NCBI RefSeq assembly: GCF_004331675.1
Contig: NZ_SJSN01000024.1
Span: 1-38,770 of the forward strand
From: Pedobacter frigidisoli
GTDB lineage: Bacteria > Bacteroidota > Bacteroidia > Sphingobacteriales > Sphingobacteriaceae
DNA length: 38,770 bases
Direction: 5' to 3'
Part shown: piece after piece, positions 34,501 through 38,770 of the stretch
How the letters are laid out: each line of letters opens with the position of its first letter
How positions within the stretch are numbered: position 1 is the first letter of the stretch
The notes under the pieces: generated by a model
Told to the model about the DNA's origin: nothing
The model's input: the letters and a program-made list of their open reading frames with translations, nothing else
The model's database searches: none
Program-made: the position numbers and the translations under genes

Positions 34501-34717
34501 TATCAGCTTTCTTAGGTTGAAAAATGCAGATTTAGGTTATACATTAAAAGAGGGTATTAAGACTATTGGCGTTAAGCGCCTAAGGATCTATGCAACGGGA
34601 TATAATGTTTTCACCATCAGTAAGTTTAAGCTTTGGGATCCAGAATTAGGTACCAACAACGGTACGAGATACCCTTTAACCTCTAATTACTCTTTAGGTC
34701 TTACCGCTAATTTTTAA
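31502..34717 (+). CDS. SusC/RagA-type TonB-dependent outer-membrane transporter (system 3)
   Basis: The 1071-aa protein has a long N-terminal region with a signal peptide ending near residue 40 (MALTLAISASLNANAAAS), a carboxypeptidase-regulatory-like domain (VIRGIVKDEKGLPLPGAGIK), the SusC sequence LQEVAIVGFGTQKKESLVGA, a plug (SDIFIRGISSLTANDRGPLV, VLKDAAATAVYGIRGANGVI) and a barrel ending YSLGLTANF. There is no STN domain and no sigma/FecR pair nearby, so control must come from elsewhere, possibly through the upstream palindrome. It is coupled to susD by a 10-bp gap. Confidence 0.95.
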   Translation: MIKIITNLMGSKLTLKPGALKAMALTLAISASLNANAAASSINISSSVLARQAKAAIVIRGIVKDEKGLPLPGAGIKVKGSSTSAAADVNGAFTITVPDQNTVLVVTYVGYDTKEITVGTQTVLDVVLKETTGANLQEVAIVGFGTQKKESLVGAQSSVKADELKQPVSSMSQLLAGRIPGVVNVTRNGEPGATGSDIFIRGISSLTANDRGPLVIIDGVPNRNLNDISVYDVENFTVLKDAAATAVYGIRGANGVILINTKQGKIGTPKINVEYFEGISRFTKRPQLIDGVDYMNLANEAKYSDYLRSGAAGAFTPVYSIDAVQKTAGGLDPVLYPNVNWFDAIYNDFGRNRSATANLSGGVSNAKYYVSLGYYGEDGLFKTDQAVNSGVKQNYSRYNVSANLNWDITGTTKMDLGIKGILGETTYPSQYNAQDIFLQAFQINPTSFPILYPNGSLPGISPQSDQRNPYGDITRNGYKEGYSNQLYSNLRLTQDLKGITPGLSVTSMFSFDISNSNTLTREKRESLYRINPTDPYIKAGDPSSGYKYGLVLQGQDFLNYAITNNGDKKIYFEAAANYNRTFGKHAVSGLLLYNQNDNSNPFAGNLTLSLPYRLQGVASRATYAYDNKYFIEFNVGYNGSENFAPDKRYGFFPALGVGWLLSNEKFFEPLKDAIQMVKFRYSNGIVGSGGSGGGYAANEGDRFYYLTKVGNAAGYTWGQNGNITPGNSTTTGGLGVTAYGVDVTWAETRKQDLGFEMKTLNNNLSLIVDFFKEKRDNQFISRGTVPNYIGLANTPIGNLGVVENKGIDGTLQYDAKFGQDLTINFRANFTYNKDKVIENDQAPKAYPYLEQRGLNILSRFGYVAEKLFDTQAEINASPTQFGTLMPGDIKYKDLNGDGKIDSFDQTVIGRGDIPSTTYGFGFSLTYKNFDFGLFFQGQDNADILLNIPSFANSGGLGNMLAVATDRWTVSNPSQDVVYPRLSYGGTNNNNFQSSTWWKRDISFLRLKNADLGYTLKEGIKTIGVKRLRIYATGYNVFTISKFKLWDPELGTNNGTRYPLTSNYSLGLTANF

Positions 34718-34727
34718 AATTAAAAGG

Positions 34728-36554
34728 ATGAAAAAAATATTTATATATACAGTAGGTGCATTACTGATAGTTGGTAATTTTGGCTGTAAAAAATTTTTGA
34801 ATCAAGTACCTGATGATAGGCTTACATTTGATCAGGTGTATGAGAAAAAGAATACAATTGATAGGGCCTTGGCAAATATTTACGCTACCATCCCTAGTCA
34901 AACTGAAGATCGTTTTCCGAGCCAGGCGGGTAACATCGGGCCATGGACTGCTGCATCAGATGAGGCAGATTATACATTACCCAACTTTACTGAGGTAGTA
35001 AACTCCGGGGCATGGGATGCTACAAGAGGAGAGGTGAATTACCATTGGCAAAATTTTTACCGTGGTATTCAGTCTGCAAGTGCTTTTATGGCCAACGTAT
35101 CAAAATGCACGGATTGTAATATTGGTGGTATCGATTTTATTAACAGATACTACAATGAAGCTAGGGCCTTAAGGGCAATATATTATTACCATCTAGTAAG
35201 GCAATATGGACCAGTGGTTTTGCTAGGAAATGATCCGATCGCATCAGATGCACCACTCGAGGCAATCAGTAAGCCGCGTAACTCAATGGATGAGTGTATA
35301 GACTATATTGTAAGCGAATTGGATGCCACAATCGCTGGTTTACCAGCAACACCTCAATCAGCAGAAGATTACGGGCACATTAACGGTTCTGTTGCCGAAG
35401 CTTATAAAATCAAGGCGTTGTTAACAGCTGCTCGTCCATTATTTAATGGAAATCCTGATTATGCAAATTTGAGAAATCAAGATGGAAAGCAATTAATTAG
35501 TCAAACAGCTAGTGCAGCTAAATGGACAAGGTTGGCAACAGCTGCTAAAGCGTTCTTGAATAATCCAAACTATGCTAGCTATACCTTATACACCGTAAGT
35601 ACTACGCCAGCAGGGGTGCCAAATACAGCATTTAATAGAGCTTTTATAGCTACTAGAGATGTGATGTTAGCAACATGGAACGCTGAAATTATTTTCGCAA
35701 GAACTGGAGATGCTACCAATTATCAGTATTCGGTAACACCAAATCACTTAGGTGCTCCAGACCCAGATAAGGGAGGTTCGTTCCTATCTGCTTCGCAGCA
35801 AGTTGTTGATGCATTTTTTACTGTAAATGGATTATCAATACAAGATGATCCAAGTTATACTGCCTCGGGAACGTCTGCTTATCAGGCTCCAGATCAAAAT
35901 GATCAGAATGCAAGCAGGTCAATCAGCAATATGTATGTAAATCGTGAACCTCGTTTTTACACAAACATTACTTATTCGGGTCGTAGGTGGATAAATCCTC
36001 AATCGAGTATTATTACTAGCTTTGAGTTTACTGGTAATGCAGGAAAATCAAACATTTCAAATAACGATTACACAAAAACAGGTTATACGCCAAGAAAACA
36101 CTTGGGCGTTTCTGGAAGAACTACTGGCAGACCAACCTTTAGTGTTATCAGACTAGCCGAAATCTATTTGGATTATATTGAAGCATTGCAGGAATCAAAT
36201 CCATCAGACCCAGATATCTTAATTTATCTTAATAGAATTCGGTCCAGAGCAGGCATTCCATTATATGGCAATGGCGGAATTGCTGTGCCATCAGATATGA
36301 GAGGTGCAATACGTAAGGAGAGACGTGTTGAGCTTGCTTTTGAGTTAGATCGTTATTTTTATACCAGAGAGTGGAAAATTGCAGAAACCACTGATACTCA
36401 AATTAGAGGCTTAAACATCACTCAAAATGCACCAGCATTCTTTACTCCTGTAGTGACAGAAAATAGGGTTTTCCAAAAGAAACACTATTTATGGCCAATA
36501 CCTAATGGCGAAGTTCAAAAAGTTCCTGTAATTGTTCAGAATACAGGCTGGTAA
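34728..36554 (+). CDS. SusD/RagB-type surface lipoprotein (system 3)
   Basis: The 608-aa protein begins MKKIFIYTVGALLIVGNFGC with lipid anchor Cys20, then KKFLNQVPDDRLTFDQVY, a classic RagB/SusD start. The helix pair NEARALRAIYYYHLVRQYGP and the C-terminal RLAEIYLDYIEALQESNPSD, RKERRVELAFELDRYFYTRE and HYLWPIPNGEVQ are diagnostic. It binds the ligand at the cell surface together with the SusC protein encoded before it. A terminator hairpin follows its stop by 8 bp, before the metallopeptidase-like gene. Confidence 0.94.
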   Translation: MKKIFIYTVGALLIVGNFGCKKFLNQVPDDRLTFDQVYEKKNTIDRALANIYATIPSQTEDRFPSQAGNIGPWTAASDEADYTLPNFTEVVNSGAWDATRGEVNYHWQNFYRGIQSASAFMANVSKCTDCNIGGIDFINRYYNEARALRAIYYYHLVRQYGPVVLLGNDPIASDAPLEAISKPRNSMDECIDYIVSELDATIAGLPATPQSAEDYGHINGSVAEAYKIKALLTAARPLFNGNPDYANLRNQDGKQLISQTASAAKWTRLATAAKAFLNNPNYASYTLYTVSTTPAGVPNTAFNRAFIATRDVMLATWNAEIIFARTGDATNYQYSVTPNHLGAPDPDKGGSFLSASQQVVDAFFTVNGLSIQDDPSYTASGTSAYQAPDQNDQNASRSISNMYVNREPRFYTNITYSGRRWINPQSSIITSFEFTGNAGKSNISNNDYTKTGYTPRKHLGVSGRTTGRPTFSVIRLAEIYLDYIEALQESNPSDPDILIYLNRIRSRAGIPLYGNGGIAVPSDMRGAIRKERRVELAFELDRYFYTREWKIAETTDTQIRGLNITQNAPAFFTPVVTENRVFQKKHYLWPIPNGEVQKVPVIVQNTGW

Positions 36555-36559
36555 AAAAA

Positions 36560-36592
36560 TGTAGCGCCGAGTATTTAGCTCGGTGCTTTTTA
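36560..36592 (+). terminator. Terminator hairpin between SusD and the metallopeptidase-like gene of system 3
   Basis: AGCGCCGAG (36563-36571) pairs with CTCGGTGCT (36579-36587), with one G-U pair and a 7-nt loop, followed by TTTTT. The next ATG is at 36612, only 20 bp on, too close for a separate promoter. That gene therefore likely depends on read-through. Confidence 0.82.
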
Positions 36593-36611
36593 AATATATA
36601 ATACCTACACT

Positions 36612-37592
36612 ATGAAATATATTTTTCCCTTGTCTGCTGTTGCATTGGTTGTTTTATTAGCATGCAATGACAAAAAAGAACCAATTGAAACCGTAAAACC
36701 AGCACCTCCACTCGTTGTAGCTGTAGATCCACCAGATGCACCGCCAAAAACATGGAAAGAGCATTGGTTTGAACATGTTCAATTGTTAAATCGTGTTTAT
36801 TACGATACGAGTGTAGTAGTTTATTATGATGGCGATGTAAAACCGACCATTGCTTGGCCCAAGACATACATGGCAGAAGCTTGGAATTATACGAAGAAAA
36901 CCTATGGAAAGTTTGGTGATGATAGTCGCTTGTTTGTGATTTATCATTCAGGTAAATATAGTGGTGGCCATCCTGGAACTTATTTGGATGGAGCCCATGA
37001 TTTTAGAAATGTGACCGATTGTGGTGCCAGTAGTTTAGATGCTTGGGTAACTGGAGTAGATAATGATATCGATCTATCTACGCATGAGATTGGCCACATT
37101 GTTGAAGGTGCATCAAAAGGGGTAAAGGAATCTCCTGCTTTTGATATCTGGCATGATAGCAAATGGATGGAAATTTATCAGTACGATGTTTATTTGGGTT
37201 TAAATAGGACTGCAGATGCACAACGATGGTATAATAAAATGATGGCTACAACCGATAGCTATCCTAAAGCTGGAACACAATGGTTTAAAAACTGGTTTCT
37301 ACCCATTTACGAGAATTATGGTAAAACAAAAGCTTTAAATGGCTTTTTTACCCTATTATCTCAGCATTTTCCTAAGCAACAACTTACTGTTCAAGGGAAA
37401 AGTTATCAGCAATATACCCGTAAAATGAACTTCGGAGAATTTGTTCATTTTTGGAGCGGTGCCGCAAAAGCAAACTTAGAGCCACTTGCTTTAGCAGCCT
37501 TTGGCCCTAAAGATGAAAAGGGAGTAGATTGGGCGCCAATGTTGGCTAAAGCAAAAACAGATTTTCCGAACATTACCTCTATTTACAAATAA
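36612..37592 (+). CDS. Putative zinc metallopeptidase (HExxH) lipoprotein
   Basis: The 326-aa protein has a lipoprotein signal (LSAVALVVLLAC, Cys18) and a Pro-rich linker (residues 25-46). The zinc-binding helix is H158-E-I-G-H162 in DLSTHEIGHIVEGASKG. A third ligand could be H181, D182 or E187 in FDIWHDSKWMEIYQ. The C-terminal half is helical with ENYGKTKALNGFFTLLSQHF. The fold looks like a gluzincin-type secreted peptidase, but I cannot place it in a family. Its position after susCD and the discoidin-like lipoprotein gene suggests action on glycoproteins or peptides whose products the SusCD pair imports. Confidence 0.7.
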   Translation: MKYIFPLSAVALVVLLACNDKKEPIETVKPAPPLVVAVDPPDAPPKTWKEHWFEHVQLLNRVYYDTSVVVYYDGDVKPTIAWPKTYMAEAWNYTKKTYGKFGDDSRLFVIYHSGKYSGGHPGTYLDGAHDFRNVTDCGASSLDAWVTGVDNDIDLSTHEIGHIVEGASKGVKESPAFDIWHDSKWMEIYQYDVYLGLNRTADAQRWYNKMMATTDSYPKAGTQWFKNWFLPIYENYGKTKALNGFFTLLSQHFPKQQLTVQGKSYQQYTRKMNFGEFVHFWSGAAKANLEPLALAAFGPKDEKGVDWAPMLAKAKTDFPNITSIYK

Positions 37593-37917
37593 TAGATTTG
37601 CCAAATCGGTGTTTTTCACTTCACAGATGTATAACATTTACTATCAAATTTTCGTAGTAAAATACCGCTTTGTTGGTTCTGGCGCATCGACCGATCTTAT
37701 CCAACATATTTCATAAGAATTTAACGCCGAAAAGCAGCAAATCGCTACTTTTCGGCTTTATAATTTCCGGTGATATCTTTCAATATAATGGCGAAATACC
37801 GCTCAGAAATTGAACTATAATTCATTTTCTCCCGATTAAAGTTTAGTTCATTTTTTTGTTGATCGCAGCTCAAATAATTATATCTTCATAGTAACCATTT
37901 CCCCTACGTTATATCGC
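37593..37917. other. Intergenic stretch after system 3
   Basis: It contains the terminator at 37724-37762 and otherwise AT-rich sequence. No gene was seen. Confidence 0.5.
37724..37762 (+). terminator. Terminator of SusCD system 3
   Basis: GCCGAAAAG (37726-37734) pairs perfectly with CTTTTCGGC (37748-37756). The inner AGC/GCT can extend the stem, and TTTATAATTT follows. It lies 134 bp beyond the metallopeptidase-like stop. Confidence 0.75.
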
Positions 37918-38385
37918 TTTTTATTTAAAAAGATTAGAATTGAATGTATTGTGTTGTTGTTAGTTTTAGCGATAGTATCCTGCCGTCAGCAAAATAAAGA
38001 GAATTAGAATGATGCAGATTTAGTTATTCAACGATTGGGGCAACCTTTAAAGGAACTACCGGATAAAATTAAAGACAGGCAGATTAAAAACTACTCTAAT
38101 CTCAGTTAAAGATGTTGGTATTGGTATTCCCTTTGAACTTAAAGAAAAATTTTTGAAATATTTACAGATGCCAGGCGTTCAGGAACTGCTGGTGAGCACC
38201 CTTTTGGCTTGGGATTAGCAATAGCAAAACAAATTGTAGAAGTACATGGCGGAACAATATGGTTTGAAAGTAATTTAGATCGTGGAATTGCATTTTACAT
38301 TAATTGCAAAAAATTTTACGGGTTGTTGGTAAAAAGATATGTTGAGTTTGGAGTCAAAAAGAATTCAGTTTTTGAAAGATCTTGA
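37918..38385 (+). pseudogene. Sensor histidine kinase remnant with large internal deletion
   Basis: The first piece reads CIVLLLVLAIVSCRQQNKEN, a lipoprotein-type start, then an in-frame TAG at 38005, then NDADLVIQRLGQPLKELPDK up to the TAA at 38107. Directly after it, in another frame, VKDVGIGIPFELKEKF gives the G1 box of a HATPase_c domain. From 38158 the first frame resumes with IFTDARRSGTAGEHPFGLGL and AIAKQIVEVHGG, the G2 box and last strand, ending at the TGA at 38383-38385. The dimerisation domain with the phosphorylated His and the N box are missing. This appears to be a degraded, internally deleted two-component sensor gene and should not be functional. Confidence 0.7.
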
Positions 38386-38489
38386 TCACTGTTTATACAA
38401 TTTAAAAAATAAAATGGCCGAAAGGGGTTTTTTAATTTATAAGCATTATTTTTGCGGCAATTATAGAACCACCTGACTTCGCCAATGCG

Positions 38490-38770
38490 TCACCCAAATT
38501 GAGATTTCCAAAAATCATCGGAAAATAGTGGTTCGATTGCTTTCTGTCTTTCGGTAATAATCATTGTTTTACTCATGATCTTTCCGCTGTTTGGTAATTT
38601 TATTTTCAGTGTTGTGACCGTCTTAGCAACTTCCAAGACCTTATCTACACTGATCTTATACCGATTATTCTTTAGTATACGTTCTAGTTCTTTATAGACC
38701 TTATAAGCTACAAAACAGATACATACATGAGCTTCTATTCGTTTGGGAGTAAAGTGGAACATCGGTCTCA
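38490..38770 (-). CDS. IS1634/IS4-type transposase, 3' end only
   Basis: The frame runs off the right edge of the window. The visible 93 residues begin RPMFHFTPKRIEAHVCICFV and continue AYKVYKELERIL, the C-terminal helix region after the DDE core in IS1634-like transposases of Bacteroidota. The last conserved Glu lies close to this motif (RIEAH). The nominal ATG at 38762 is internal. The IS right end should lie between 38386 and 38489, but I could not fix its inverted repeat. The other end and completeness of the element are unknown. Confidence 0.68.
   Translation of the reverse strand, partial: RPMFHFTPKRIEAHVCICFVAYKVYKELERILKNNRYKISVDKVLEVAKTVTTLKIKLPNSGKIMSKTMIITERQKAIEPLFSDDFWKSQFG

Noticed and set aside
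36612..36867. 85-codon minus-strand frame opposite the metallopeptidase-like gene start
   Set aside because: It is the reverse-complement shadow of a coding sequence and has no own features.

Overview
The window looks like chromosomal DNA of a Bacteroidota bacterium, most likely Sphingobacteriaceae (Pedobacter-like). The reasons are three SusC/SusD outer-membrane uptake pairs, an ECF sigma/FecR pair, many lipoproteins with a Cys-Lys-Lys start, AT-rich spacers, and candidate promoters of the TAnnTTTG type instead of E. coli-type boxes. The genus is inferred from gene style only.

Left part (1-7135): a patchwork marked by mobile DNA. The 3' end of an IS21-type istB gene and its terminal repeats cut off a YafY-type regulator. 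Then come a small membrane-anchored protein, a short-chain dehydrogenase, a TlpA-like thioredoxin protein, a beta-lactamase-fold serine hydrolase, a serine recombinase, a Crp/Fnr stub and a GNAT acetyltransferase. A roughly 40-bp sequence recurs in front of four of these minus-strand genes.

Central part (7618-28813): the most interesting region. Two SusCD systems face each other with phosphoester hydrolases between them. System 1 (+) is SusC, SusD and an exonuclease/endonuclease/phosphatase-fold enzyme, ending at a strong terminator. It is followed by a small lipoprotein, an AIM6-like phosphodiesterase fused to an alkaline phosphatase (broken by a 1-nt frameshift), and a metallophosphoesterase. 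System 2 (-) is ECF sigma, FecR, SusC with an STN signalling domain, SusD and an NPP/alkaline-phosphatase-superfamily enzyme; a PI-PLC-like lipoprotein lies beyond it on the same strand. Together these could strip phosphate and alcohols from phospholipids, phosphoinositides or glycerophosphodiesters and import the products. The substrate is not shown by the sequence.

Right part (28983-38770): a lone lipoprotein, a 1.4-kb very AT-rich spacer with hairpins, a micro-ORF and a LacI-type palindrome, then a third operon (+) of discoidin-like lipoprotein, SusC, SusD, a hairpin terminator and a HExxH metallopeptidase-like lipoprotein, suggesting a glycoprotein or peptide target. The window ends with the wreck of a sensor histidine kinase and the 3' end of an IS1634-like transposase gene.

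No rRNA, tRNA or CRISPR array was seen. All family calls are by reading motifs; no database search was run.
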